From NCBI RefSeq assembly GCF_000005505.3, contig NC_016135.3, positions 13,672,613 to 13,736,612 on the forward strand: 64,000 bases of DNA, written 5' to 3'. The translations under genes and the position numbers were made by a program. Source of the stretch: Brachypodium distachyon. Taxonomy: Eukaryota; Streptophyta; Magnoliopsida; Poales; Poaceae. The notes beneath the pieces were generated by a model. It was given only the letters and a program-made list of their open reading frames with translations, was not told the origin of the DNA and ran no database searches. This document shows, piece after piece, positions 9,771 to 24,700 of this stretch (position 1 is its first letter; each line of letters opens with the position of its first letter).

Positions 9771-12700
9771 TCAGTGTTGTTGGGCCTTGTCTTCTTCTAA
9801 CAGTAAATGAACAATGGATCTGACAACTTCATTGTCAACAAAAGTTGCCATCTGAAATCATACATTTAGATCAGCTAATTAGAAAATGCAAGTTACAGCA
9901 TATGGTATGAATGCTATCTTGCTTACTCTTTCAAGCAGCCTTTTGTTCAAAGCAGGTTACATATTTTTACAAACAGTGTAGGGATACCAAGCAACTGTAA
10001 GAGACACTACAGCTACCTTGTATAATGTATATGTCAAACAAAAAGGAGACAGCATACCTCAGGCTTTCTTGTCAATTCTTTCAGAACAGCATCAAGTGTT
10101 ATGCGTAGTTGCTTGAATAAAACAGCAGTCTGTGCAGCAGCAGTTAACCTTAACCATCCATCTATAACAACCACTCCTGCCTGAAAAAATAAAGCCAATA
10201 CCATTTTCTGTTACTGAGCCTGTCACGATAGCATTTAGTGATGACAGCATCAAATATTTCCCTGAAAGTGGTGGTGTGATTAATGGTTCTTTTGATATGA
10301 AGGAGTGCAGGTTGGATCCAACAGAATATCCGATGCAATTCCCCTTTTACATGTATTATTCAGATAAAAGATAATAAAGTTTCTATAAGCTGGTTTCTTT
10401 ATCTACAAGTACCAGCATGTAACGTGGCTGTTGTGACCCAATACCAGGATATTTAGAACCATAGAAGAACTAAATCTTAGTTGAAGATTAAAAGATTAAC
10501 TGCGACCTTAGGTTGTTAGGCACACCCCAGAGAGAAATGAGTCAAAATCGTGATTCTGGAATGTTATTCCAGTAGAAATGGAGTGACATCTAGAAGGAAA
10601 TTATGGAACACACATGACCAAACCTAGACTTGTAGACTGGTCACGCAGCCCAACTGCCCAAGTCATCCTACTATATACATATACTACACTTAAAAGATGG
10701 GCTTTAATATCTTTATCCATCTGTCTCACATTTTAAAACATGTGAAGGGGTAAGGGGTGCGGACGTGGAGGCATACCTGGTGTTGGATTACCATCGAACC
10801 ACCAAACAGCAGGAGTGAGTAGGGGGAAATGACACTAGTATCTCGTAGAAAAACCTTACTAGTCTCGACCTGAAAAATAGGGAACAGAGATTGCAAGAAT
10901 GTGACAATAATCAGACATTCAGAGCTCGAGTTTGTTTTCTGAGATGGTGTGGTGGGTCTTATGACCATAATCAGAAATTGGAAATAAACTAGTAAATACA
11001 AATTTCTCTGGGGTCTGGTATAATTTGGACCAAGATAGTTACAACATAACATATATACTGTTTGGCATCAACAGCAGCTCTCACAAAAACTAACCAAATA
11101 GAAGAGATCCACCTTGTGAAGAAAATAAAATAGCTGATGCAACAAGATTACCAGTAACCAGTCATGTACAAGTGAAATACAAACCTTTTCTAGAAACACC
11201 AAAAATGGATATTGCACTGACTTCAAGCTGTGGTTCACAGATGATGGGTGTATATGGACTTCTCGCTTTCCATCATACCATCGAGGACGATCCTTGCCAA
11301 ACAGAATATCAGATGGCTTTCTGCCACCTAGGGCTCCGGGATCAACACCCTCCACAGTTGCTGCGACATTAGGGTATAGACCTGCACTTATGACCGACTA
11401 CAAATTCCATGTAAGCATTTTTTAATTAACATATTAGATCATAATTAACTCATAAATGAACAACTACAGAGTGATTACCAAAAGAAAAATAGACATGATG
11501 TTAGGATAATATACTTTTGAACAAGCAACAGTATGACATGATTTCATAAGCACATGCATTTATTTTTAACTCTGGGGCACATCAACAAGCTGTCAAAAAG
11601 GTATAGAAATCATGCTATTACCTTGATAACTGAGGTGTAGCGAGCATATAAGTTGAATGGAACAGACATATTGGCAAACCAACTCTCAAGATTGCTTTTC
11701 CTATTCCCACTCATCGACCTCTGGAAAAATGTATTATAATTGACATTAGACGATTGATTCTGATGTCTGTGTCCATTAAAACTAGAAACAATGAATTCCC
11801 GGCTGCAATATGTAAATAAAGTGCATGGAAAATTGGCAATTTACAGTTCCCCAACAGAAAGCAAACACTTCCTCCTCCCTTTTCTATTTGATGCCACTGA
11901 TTTTCAAGGTCTCCGAGACATGAACTTTAACCGTTACTACAACAAACAAAGGAGACTCCAATATTGCTAAAGTAAAAGGAAAAAAAAATCTATTAAAATC
12001 TATTGACATATTTAGATAATTTAAAATATATGATGGTCAAGTTCCAGAAAGTTTGAATGGATGTGTTCTAAGACATCAAACAAAAAGGAAAAGGAGGGAG
12101 TCTATGTCAAGCGATAAGGCTGGAGAATAGCTTTGACGTTAAAAGCCCAACAAAATTTACTAAAGTTGCATGGAGGTCTCTAAACTTGTAAGAATATGTC
12201 AGTTGTCACTAAAGCTAATAACTAAACATAAAGTATTAATTTAGCAGGTTAGTGCTCCTAAACCTGTAGTTTGTAATATCTGAAAACTAGAAGTTTGGCT
12301 ATTTTGATTCATTAAGAAACTTGTGAGATTACCAGCGTCTCCTTTCTTTCAGGCCAGATATTGCCACAGTAATGAAGAAAAGAAGAGCCTAGAATAGGTG
12401 TTACTATGAAATCCTATTTCCAAATAAAATGCTAATAGGTGTTTACGCCTTGTACTCTAAGCCCTGAGTCAGGTAGAAGTGCACTGGAGGCTCAGACAGT
12501 GCCGGCCCTGGGGCAGGGCAAATGGGGCGCCCGCCCAGGGCCCCAAGGTGGCAGGGGTACACTGTGTGTTCTTAATCGTACGGGCCTTTGATTCTTCTAA
12601 ACAAATGACCAACTAGAAATCAAGCTAGCAGCCAGCAAATAAATCAAGCTAGTACATTATTAGAACTTTTCTATGCACCAAACAACTCGTATGACTTATT

Positions 12701-15700
12701 GTAAAAAGGGTTAATTTGATATATGCCACTGCAATTTTGGTGAATTAAAAATGCCACTGCACCTTTGAAAAATGCCGCTGTAGTGGCATCTTTTAACCCA
12801 GTGTACTGGTATTTTTCAAAGAATTTGTAAATTTGCAGTGCTATTTTTTGAAAGATGAAAACTGCAGTGGCATCTCTCGAATTTGCCAAAATTGCAGTGG
12901 CATATATTTTTATTTGTTTTATTTTTTATTTAATATGCCATGACATTCAATTTCTATGTTTCTTCATATTTTTCTAATCTTATGAATCAAATAGGCCCTA
13001 GAATATGCACTAGAGGGAAGTGAAAAATAGTACTCCCTCCGATCCATAATAAGTATCTCAGATCTAGTACAACTTTGTACTAAGTTAGTATAAAATCTGA
13101 CACACTTATTATCGATCGAAGGGAGTATAGTTTTATGAATTTTCACCGATCTAACAGTAATTTTCTGGAACCCTAAAAGCCGCTACTATATCATCTTCTA
13201 AGAGAATGTGTATTTATGCGAGGGATAATGCTACTATTCTTACGATTTAGTACCCATTCAAGTACTCTCTCCGATCCATAATAAGTGTCTCAGATCTAGT
13301 AAAACTTTGTACTAAGTTCGTACAAAATCTGAGACACTTATTATGGGTCGGAGGGAATAGTATAAAGGCCTAGACCTGGGCGCAGAGATAACTTGGACCA
13401 TCATGTGACTTAACTGTTAGGATCATCTCACTGATCCACATCAGCATTGTGACTTAAGTTCACAACTTGTAATCCACTAAAGGGACACAATGATGTGACA
13501 CACTATACAAATTTAGAGTAAAGCATTAGCAGGTTAGTTTTCAAGTTAGGGATTACTTTTTTAAGTTAGGGACCACTAGTGCAATTATCTTTAAGACATA
13601 CCAGACTATCTTTCGGAAGATCCACGAGTCCAATGTCAGCTAACAATGTCCCATACTGTAGACGCATGTCCCTGGGGGTAAATTAAATTAGATAGTTACT
13701 TTAAACTTCTGTAAAATTGGAAAAAGCTGCAGCATTAATGTTTGCCAGCAATATCAATTGACACTATGTTAAGGTACTAAAAAATTACTCCCTCCGTTCC
13801 ATAATTCTTGTCTCAAATTTGCCCAAAAATGGATGTATCTATTCCTAAAAAGTGTCTAGATACATGTAATATTTCGACAAGAATTATGAAACGGAGAGAG
13901 TAGGAAGTAGGAAAGAGCAAAAAACAGGTTACCAATAATGACTAGAGAAGACATGTTCTTGCACCGATACAGTTAAAAGAGCTGCAGGTTCTCCTAAACC
14001 CTAAAACGCATAGCAACATACCCTATGTGATATTGAGATGCTTGGGTGGTTGCTAATGTGATGTCAATAAAATGAGAAAATTAACTTATTTACGCATTTA
14101 TTTTTTAGCTTTCATCCCCTTAAAAAGGTGATGATGACTAATTCCTTTAATTAATAACCAGAATCAGTCTAGAATCTACTCCTTCCGTCCCATATTAAGT
14201 GACTCAAATTTATCCAAATATGAATGTATCTATGCCCAAAAAGCGTCTAGATACATGTACTATTTCGGCACTTAATATGGGACGGAGGGAGTATAGATTA
14301 AAAACTGTAAAGAATCCAACCTGATCATATACATCACTGTACTGTTCAAGTAGAATGAACGGCAAAACTGATGAGCAGATCTAGCACCATGCTGCAATTA
14401 AAAATCATCGCATTAGAAATCCTTATAGTAACTTTATTTAGTCTGGTATGTACAGCACAAGCACAAGCAGTGTCAATTGCAAATTCTAAGATAAAAATAA
14501 TACATGGTGCCAACTGCAAAGAATACATACTCCCTCCGATCCATAATAAGTGTGGCTTCTACCAAATGAGCAAAAATGTACTCCATATCAAAAGGAAGCA
14601 GTTACCTCTTGAAGTATCCGGGACCACTTGTTGTATGCAATAACCATTAGCAAATGGTCTGATTGTTTGGTATCTATTACAGAAGTAGACCCATCAAGGT
14701 TTTCATTCAACAGTGCAGCTTTTGCTTTCTCTACATTTTGCTTCTGTGTTTCAAATGAAATAAACCACGAAATGTCAGTGCATATCCAAAATTATTTATC
14801 ACAACATGTGGCGTAATACCTCGTCTTTTGGAGAGATGAAAGGGGATTTATAACTCAGAAAAGCAGCAACAGAAAGGACTGGTGATAAGCAACCAAAGAT
14901 AGCCCCATAGAGCATCATCTGCAGTCTCACAGGCAGAATTAATCAGAACATCAAACAGATTAAAAAAGGGTCAGTGCCAAACTATACTAATAAATAAATA
15001 ATTGCACATAAATTAATTTTAAAGAACCCTTGGCGGTGCTCAAAGAGCCACTAGATTTGAAAACGAAAAGCGGAAAAACACATACAATCCCAAGGTATGA
15101 AAAAGAGCACTACATATACAAATCGATGTAAATTCACTAGCCATTAGTACAGAAAAGGATGGGAAAGAGTACGCAAGAATTCCAAAGTACATCAATAACA
15201 TAATAGGATCAGTTCACTGAAATTTTTATTTCCATCTTGCCTTGAAAGTATAATGTACCTCCAGGGTGGAACCAGGAGGATATTGTGAAAAGTGTAGTAA
15301 AGACTAAAAACAGTTAATAAGGAAGAGGGAGTAAAAGATTTTTCCAAGTTTACATGGCAATCTTTGCATATACAAAAGAATAATAAGATTATGTATAAGA
15401 TGGTCATTCCATATTACAACTATATGGTGAGATTGCTTTGTGGTAACCAGCACGGATGAGATGCTAATTAGCGAAGGTATAACAGCAGTATACCAAGTTA
15501 CTTAGCTGAGACTGTACGCATCAAATAACTGCTTCCCCGTTCATAAATAGTTGACATTTTAGACATCAGCATGGTCTCCAATATGCATCTTTGGGTTTAC
15601 TTTTGTATGTATATGCTACTAGGAAATTAAGAAAATATTTTCATGACAAATCTAATGATGCTATTTTCACCTTACCAATCTAAATACTTTTACACATATT

Positions 15701-18700
15701 AATAGTCAATGAGAAATGTTTGACTGCATGCTTTCTAGGAAGTCATGTATTTACGAACAGAGGTAGTATTACATATAACAAATTCCCACTAGTAAAATAT
15801 ATTTAGCCACACCTTGCCAATCAAAACGTCAACTGGCAGTTTTGCTAAATGATAGCCAAGAGGTGATAACTCCTCATGTCCTTCAAATGCTCCAACCTAG
15901 ACAAGACAACAAACTGACAGAATAAAGTTTGATGAACTACAAAAGAAATGTGAATATTGATCTAATGCTCATCAAACTGCAGAAATGTGCAGTAGGTTTA
16001 CATGATAGGAAGCAGAACAGGACCTTGTATAACAAGTCAATTGCAGAGGAGATAGCTTCTTCTTTTGGGGGCTCTACAGCCTGGAACATATGATACGAAA
16101 CATAAGTACTCAACATCAAAATGTCGCACGGCTGACACTAAACAGCAAGCAGAACTAACATATATCACGTCCCATAAGTATCACAAACAAATGACAGCAC
16201 GGAGAGGGTTTTCCATAAGCAACACAAACAAATGACATAAAAGAGATCCAGAAGAGCCAGTCCTCCCATGCACTGTTCCAAAAGAGAGAGGGACAAATGT
16301 ACCTTTAGCAGGAAAGATTTTATGTCACCCAGATGAAGTGATTTTATTTGCAAACACAACTCAGTCAATGGCATCCGGAGCATCTCAGGCACCTTAACAG
16401 CAGAGTATATGGAATTGTCAGTGCAATGATTGCATGTGTGTTATCTAAGATGATTGAGAGTATCTTGGCTAGTAATAATGCAAAAGTGTGACCCACATGT
16501 GCGAAGAAAATTCATGTCTTTCATATGTTGCAGATAATAAATACAGAATCTCATGTGGAGGATTTTGATTTCTACCTTCAGATGGAATGTCAGGACTGAG
16601 GTAGCAAGTGCAGGAAAGTGGAAGGATTTTATGAAGGATGATTGCCAAGCAAGGAATAGCAAAAAAGGTCGGTACACCCTAGAGAAGCGGACTGATATAT
16701 CTTAAGAGGAAAAAGCTATCTTGTAAAAAACAAAGTAAGTATGATATGCAATAACCTGAAATGGGCGCATCAATTTTTCAAAACGATGTTGAGTATACAG
16801 GCAGAAACACAACCCAGGCCTCACACGACCAGCCCGTCCTCGTCTCTGTTTTGCATTAGCACGAGAGATCCAATCTTCTACTATGCTTGACATTTTCTGC
16901 AAAATTATGACAGAACAGTTAAGCGCCATTTACTTGAAATATTACGTCTCAACCATCGTTATAGATTTACTGTGACACTTTACAAGGATACTGTTCTATT
17001 AAGATTTCATCATGTTAACACATGCATTAAATATGAGATGGGCAACAATGAAAAGATTGAAGCTGCCAAACAGTGACTGTTGTGTTCCACATGTGTATGT
17101 CTTTCAGATCACATCCATGTGCACTTGCTTCTGTGGAATCATGGGCTGCAAGTCCAACTATTATTTATGTACATAGGTCCTTGGTCCACCATGGCAGCCC
17201 CCGATTATGGGATAAGATCCCAACCGATCAGTTAGGTAGTTTATCTTTTAAATTAGAAAGATATCCTTAGCTTGGGCCTTAAGCCAATTAGAGATTGGAT
17301 TGTTAGGCCTCTATATAAAGATGACCATCTATGAGAACTTTATAAAGAAAACAATAAACATAGAAAGTAACTGTGTTTCACACAGCAGGTAATATGTCTC
17401 AGTGAATCAGTGATGGAGGGACCTGAGGAGAATTTTATGGCAGTACTATGTAAAACCAGACAATGCAATTTTCTAACATAGACCGTACGACAAAGACAGG
17501 CCAAAAGGATTCTTCGCTGGAAAAGGGACAGTATGCCGACCAAGAGTCGACTCCATGCCAACCACAAGCACAGGTTTTCCAAGAATAACTTTGCATGGTG
17601 ACTTTTCAGCACATATAAAGTAACTATTAAAAAAAGGATGAGGAAATTCCTGCGGAAGGATAATGCAAATGTTAGATATGCATTTTATTCAAATTCACTA
17701 CACAAAAGAGGTGTAACCTTCTGTGGATTATAACGATTCTCTTTGTGCTTCCCAGTATCAACTACATATACAACATCATCAATTGTAATGCTGGTCTCTG
17801 CTATGTCCGTGGCAAGAATAACCTGCAATACTATGTCATAAGTACTGAGTAACTAAGTACTTTCTAGGTTTAAAGAGATGAATACGCACCTTGCGAATGT
17901 TTTCTGGTGGAGACTGGAATACCTTCCTTTGATCAGTGGGCGAAAGCATTGAATGCAAAGGGAGAATCCAATCAGATGATACCCCTTTAAATCTAACTGA
18001 AGCAGATAATCTATCAATCAGCATTTCAATCTCTGCAACTCCCTGTAGCACCATCAGTGGCAATTGGCAAATGCGTGCTCCATACGATAGGAATTAAGAA
18101 ATCTATCTATTTGAAAGCAAAGCACTAAGATGACAGAATACACTAAACTTACAGGAAGAAAAACTAGAACAGCACCATGGGGGCAGTTCTCATCAATGTA
18201 GCATATCAAGTCTTCCAACAAATCAAAATCAATGACTTCTTCATTTATGCGTTTCTGAGTTAGTAACAGAAGATCTTCAGTCAGAACTGAAACATATTCC
18301 ACATAAAATGGTGAAAAGCATATGGTTCACAGCACAAACTCACAAGATTTTGGTTGGTCCTTTCACTGTATGACAGATAGCAGTCAGAGGTATAATGAGG
18401 ATTAACATAATTTTCAGAAAGGACTGACTCGTCCCCCCATGAGGATAAGACAAGGTTCTTCATTCCTCTCCGGTTATTCACCGAGCTACTCGCATGCTTC
18501 CACTGGAGCAAAACGAAGAAGTTTCAGGCACACATTGATGAGAAACGGTGAAACACAATGTCATGCATATAAATTTTGGCAACTGATTAGATTTGAGGAT
18601 TTGAAGGCGCAGATAATGAGCATATGACTACAACTGTATACCACAAGAATAAGCACATGTACAACACTCTTCCACTAAAACAATTTAAATTTCCAATTTT

Positions 18701-21700
18701 CAAACAGGAAATCCTAGCTCTACAGGTAGGTGTCTCATCCAATCCTTATGCCATGTTGGGGCTGCAAATACATGGAAAATAAGTTGCATGACATTGGCAT
18801 CCATGATTATGTAAAAAGACGATAACAAAGAAGATCGAGAAAGCATATCTAACAAAAAAATACAGCCCTGAGACATTCCGTAGTAGGAAATAATAGTCAA
18901 AGGGATCAAATGGTTGACAGATATGTACTCTACTGGGAATGAGAATTGAGCAACAGAAACCTTTTCTCCATGCTGTGCGAAGTATGCCCCTGATGCAGGA
19001 GAATCCAAAGCAAGACAGTAATCCATCTTCTCATAAACATCTTCAAGAAAGTGAGTTGAAACTGGGTGTGTTCTTCCTTCAACACTAATCACAGGGCAAT
19101 CTCCAAAGTATCGTGCAAATAGGGTTGAATCAACAGTTGCAGACCTGAAGTTAAAGCGCCCAGAGAAATAATTAAACGATGCAAGAAAAAAAAGCTGCAA
19201 ATGTGAACAGAAATAAGAAAATAGATATAAGGGAATAGATATTACATGAGTATCACTTTCAGCTTTCGTCCTGGTTGATTAGAGCGTTTTTCAACAAGAC
19301 TCTTAAGAACAATCAGCAGGAAATCACTCTGAAAGGGGCAAATCAGGATCCAGCATGTACTTCATCTACCATAGGAACAAAACGAGATATTTTGTAGCAT
19401 GAACAAAATAAACGCACAAACAAATAGTCAAATACATACCAAAATAGTACGTTCATGTACTTCATCTACTACGACATGAGTAACATCACTTAAGTCTTTG
19501 TTTCCCTGAAATATGTGACTTGTGTAAGAAAGTATTCTTAGGACCTACTAAAACATGATATAGACAAAAAAAAACAAGAAATAAAGAAAACCCAGGATTC
19601 TTTTTTATTAGCTGAAACCGAAAGCCTCAAGGATGAACATTAAAAAAACTGGATAGACCAAATGAAAGACATAACTACATAAGTAGTGGGATGTTATCAT
19701 TTTTTACTTTGGCATGTAATCAAAACATTGCATGGAGTGCATATGGGAGCACTACTTACAGATAACTTTCTAAGAAGGATGCCTGTTGTACAGAACAGGA
19801 GCTTTGTCCTCTCATTCCTAAAACAGTAGAAAGAATCAAAATTATCAGAAGCAAATCTATAACACGTCATGTAGATTTTTAGTAACTTTGTATTTATATA
19901 GTATGCATATGAGAGAGAAAGAACAAGCACCGAGCACTGTCGAGACGAACTTGATATCCAACCAAGGAATCTTTAGAGCCAGGTGAAGATTCACACCTTT
20001 CATCAGACACTCGTTCTGCTACTGAAATGGCCTATAAATAAAGACTTATCCAAGTTATATGCAACAATCTACATCTGTTCAATTAAACAGAAGATATGGA
20101 TGATCATCTCTGGTAACTCCAAGATTAGTGCTTTAAATATACCCCCTCCGTTCCATAATTCTTGTCTCAAATTTGCCAAAAAATGATGTATCTATTCCTA
20201 AAAAGCGTCTAGATACATGTAATATTTCGACAAGAATTATGGAACGGAGGGAGTAACAAATATAAAGGGGCATTTACCCTACCAAATGATCAACATTATT
20301 ATGACATACAGTCACTATGAGGTCGGAAATGGTTTTTCATGTAGCACATGCAACCTTTTGTATATCATACAACTATATAGTATTATGCTGCTGTACTGAG
20401 AAGAGAAAGGAAAATGTAAGTTTGAAACCATGATCATACCGCTATCCTCCGGGGTTGTGTGCAAACTATATTGCAATTACCACCAAGCTCAGACTCAATC
20501 ATATCATCCAAAATAAACTGTGGCACCTACAAGTGGATGACAAATAATCATGTGAAATTCAATGCTTCTAGAAAGATTAGAGCTAACAGCCTAAGATGGC
20601 AATTGGTGTGCATCATATTCGTACTAAACATATATCTCCATGTGTTCTAGAAGGAACATGCGAAATATAACATTAGTATTAAGATTGACAATGGTGAAAA
20701 TATATCAAGGAAACATTAAGATCTTGACTACACCCATATTATGAGGATGCCACTTGGTGCTGAATCTATCAAGCATGGGCCTCATCTGTCTTGTTGCAAC
20801 ACCCTCTTCAGGAAGAGGCTTTCTCATTTAGTAACCTTTAGTAGTGCCCAACACTCGAGCCAGATTGACTTTGTCCTTACTAGGAGGATGGATAGACAGG
20901 CTTGTTTGGACTGTAAGGTGATACCTGGAGAGTGTGTTGTGGCGCAACACAAACTGGTGATCGCTGATTTTCGGTTCCACACACGTGTACTGCGGGACAG
21001 AGGTGCCCAGATCACAAGAACAAATTGGTGGAAGCTCAAAGGGGAAGCCCAGCAAACCTTTAAGGAGAGGATGTTAGCGGAAGGGCCTTGGAGTGAAGAT
21101 GGAGATGCGGATAGCATGTGGGTGAAGATGGCGACGCTTATCCGGAAGGTAGCTAGGGAGGCACTTGGGGTGACGAAAGGAAAGAAACATGAATCTAAGG
21201 ACACATGGTGGTGGAATCAGGATGTTCAAAAGGCCATTAAGGAGAAGGAATGCTACAAGAGTTAGTTTCGAGATAGAAGCTCAAGCAACTTGGAGAAGTA
21301 CAAAGAAGCCAAGAAGAACGCAAGGCGAGCTGTGAGCGGAGCAAAAGGACAGGCCTATGAGGAGTCGTATGATAAACTAGGTACAAAGGAAGGCGAGATG
21401 GATGTCTACAAGTTGGCAAAAGTTCACGAGAGGAAAACAAGGGATCTCGACCAAGTCAAGTGCATCAAGGATGAGGCCAATTGAGTTCTAGTGAAAGACG
21501 AGGAGATCAAGAAACGATGGAGAGAATACTTTGATGGGCTGTTCAATGATGGGAATGAGAGCAGTATGCCCGATTTGGATGATTCCTTTGACGACACCAG
21601 CAGGCGGTTCGTGCAGAGGATACAAGAGAGCGAGGTTAAGGAGGCCCTAAGAAGGATGAAAGGAGGGAGAGCAATGGGCCCCGATGATGTTCCCATCGAG

Positions 21701-24700
21701 GTGTGGAGGTGTCTTGGAAACATGGCGATTGTATGGCTAACAAAACTTTTCAACCACATATTTCGGTCAAACAAGATGCCCGATGAGTGGAGGAAAAGTA
21801 TACTAGTACCCATCTTCAAGAATAAAGGAGATATCCAAAGCTGTACTAATTACAGAGGTATCAAGCTTATGAGCCATACTATGAAGCTTTGGGAGAGAGT
21901 GATTGAGCATCGCTTAAGGAGAGTGACTAATGTCACTAAAAACCAATTCGGTTTTATGCCTGGGAGATCGACTACAGAGGCAATTTTCTTACTCCGCCAG
22001 CTTATGGAGAGATATAGGGAGCAGAAGCAGGACCTACACATCGTCTTCATTGACTTGGAGAAGGCTTATGACAGGATACCAAGGACGGTCATGTGGTGGG
22101 CATTAGAGAAACACAAAGTCCCAATGAAGTACATTTCCCTCATCAAAGATATGTACTCTAATGTTGTGACAAGTGTTCGCGCAGGAAGTGGCGAGACTCG
22201 TCCATTTCCAATTACGATAGGACTACATCAAGGTTGGCCTTGAGCCCATACATTTTTGACTTGGTGATGGACGAGGTCACTAAGGATATACAAGGAGATA
22301 TTCCCTGGTGTATGCTCTTTGCTGATGATGTGGTTCTAGTAGATGAGAGTAGGGTGGGAGTCAGTAGGAAGCTGGAGCTGTGGAGACAAACCTTGGAATC
22401 CAAGGGGTTTAAGCTCAGTAGGACTAAGACCGAGTATATGTGGTGCGACTTTAGTGGCTCTAGGTGCGATGACGGAGAGGTTAGTCTAGGAGGGAAAATA
22501 GTGCCTAAGAGGGACACCTTTCGATACTTGGGTTCTATGCTGCAAAGCAATGGGGGTATCGATGAGGATGTTAGCCACAGGATCAAGGCAGGGTGGATGA
22601 AGTGGCGGCAAGCGTCTGGAATCCTGTGTGACAAGAAGGTCCCACAAAAGCTGAAAGGTAAGTTCTATAGGACGGCCGTCAGACCTGACATGCTTTATGG
22701 AGCAGAATGTTGGCCCACTAAAAGACAACACATCCAACAAATGAGTGTGGCAGAGATGCGTATGCTAAGGTGGATGTGTGGTCACACAAGGAGAGACTGG
22801 ATCAGAAACGATGCGATTCATGATAGGGTAGGGGTGGCACCAATTGAAGAAAAATTTGTACAAAACAGACTTAGGTGGTTTGGGCATGTCCAACGGAGGC
22901 CACCTGAAGCACCAGTAAACAGTGGGATTTTAAAGGGCTTTGATAATGCAAAGAGGGGTAGAGGGCGACCTAAGTTAACTTGGGTGGAGGCAGTTAAAAG
23001 GGACCTAAAAGACTGGAATGTGTCCAAAGATCTGGCTTCCAACAGGGCTGCATGGAAACCTGCAATCCATGTGCCTGAACCTTGATTTTTTTTCTCTGTT
23101 TCCGTGTTTACTGTTATTTTCCACAAATTTCTGTTTGGGTTTCATATCTAGCCTATCCCAACTTGCTTGGGACAAAAGGCTTAGTTGTTGTTGTTGTGAA
23201 ATTACATAAAAAGTGAGGATGTGGTTGTGTGATACTATGAAGGTGCATCACTTTTCATGTGAAATTGCTATGCACTAACCATTGGCCCCGAAAAAAGAAG
23301 ACATTAGCAAAGGAAATAAATATCACTTCCTCCTTTCCAGAATATAGGGCGTATAAATTTTGTTGACAGACAAACTTTCTATGCTTTGACCAAGCTTACC
23401 ACCAAATGAATACACTATGAAAACATATTTCATGATAGGTCTAGTGATCTTGATTTGGGACTTTAAATGTTGTTGGGTTTTCCTATAAACTTGGTCAAAC
23501 TTCAAAGAAAGTTATACGCCTTATATTTTGGAATGGATGAAACAAAAAGAACTTGGGCGAAAATATAAGCATGGATACCTGAGTTGTTTTCCCACATCCA
23601 GTTTCTCCGCTAACAACGATTACATCATTCTCTTTCAGTAACTGCAGAAAATGTTTTTTCAGTCTGGCGATTGGTAGAGAAGCTCTTGCTTGAAGCATTT
23701 TCTGAATTGGGTGACGAGAAGAACACATTAGAACAAAGATAAGAAGAGAAAAAAATGAAGTCTGGAGAATACTTGTAGCACAATGCACATTTACTGCATA
23801 CCAGATACTTGGGAAGCTTTATTTTGTGTTCCAACTGCTTTTTCAAAGCTGTGCTCTCTGCTTGCTCTGGTTGTTTCAATCCTAATTGCAGAAAGGCAAC
23901 ATTAGATATCCTGACAGGATTTATAGTTACACTTAGAATATTAGCAGAATATGGAGGAAATTTACAAAACTACAAGATAGAATCATTCGTAGTTAATCGA
24001 AGTTACAATACGACAAGATAGAATTCATTCGTCGTTGATTCGCTCCATGCACAAATATAGAGTGACAAATAGTAGCAATATCACAGTGAAAAATAATAAT
24101 GTTAATTAAATACAAGGCATGCATGTTGCAAACAATATAGACAGTCCAAGATTTAATATGGTTTGTCCTGAAAAGTATCACAGGAACAGATTCCATTTAG
24201 AAGTAACCATATTAGTGCCAGAAAGTTCAAGGAAATAGAGAAAGCAGGTGTCATAAATAACACTAAAGCAACGGCATGGAACCAGTTCCGTCAGCCCCAG
24301 GGGCCTAGTGGGTTGAGTTGTATCTGAGGGTGTCCGCCTAGTTGGAGGCTTGTAAATAACTCTTCTTTTTTATTAATGCAATGAGACACAAGCTTAGCGT
24401 TTTCTTGAGAGAAAAAAAGCATGGAACAAGTTTGAGCTCTAGTGGCATCGTTATAAATTTCCCTTGTTAAGTACACTATACATTACAGAGAGGTCTACCA
24501 TCAATGACAGACTAGCGGGTCTTGGAAGAAGGAAAACAGTAGCCATCGATAATCATGGTTGCTTCTGACACTGACAGTATTCAGAAAAATAGTTTGAGAA
24601 ATAAAAAGTGGAGTTATGATCTTCAAAAAAAATATACCTGCGCGATTCAGCAAAGCAGGCTCTTTCTGGTCATCGACAGGATTGTGTTCCTCATCGTTCT

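Noticed and set aside
20742..23221. tgaggatg pair as a firm TSD of the RTE element
   Set aside because: Only 8 bases, and the right copy lies beyond extra sequence after the TTG tail. Kept as a weak possibility only.
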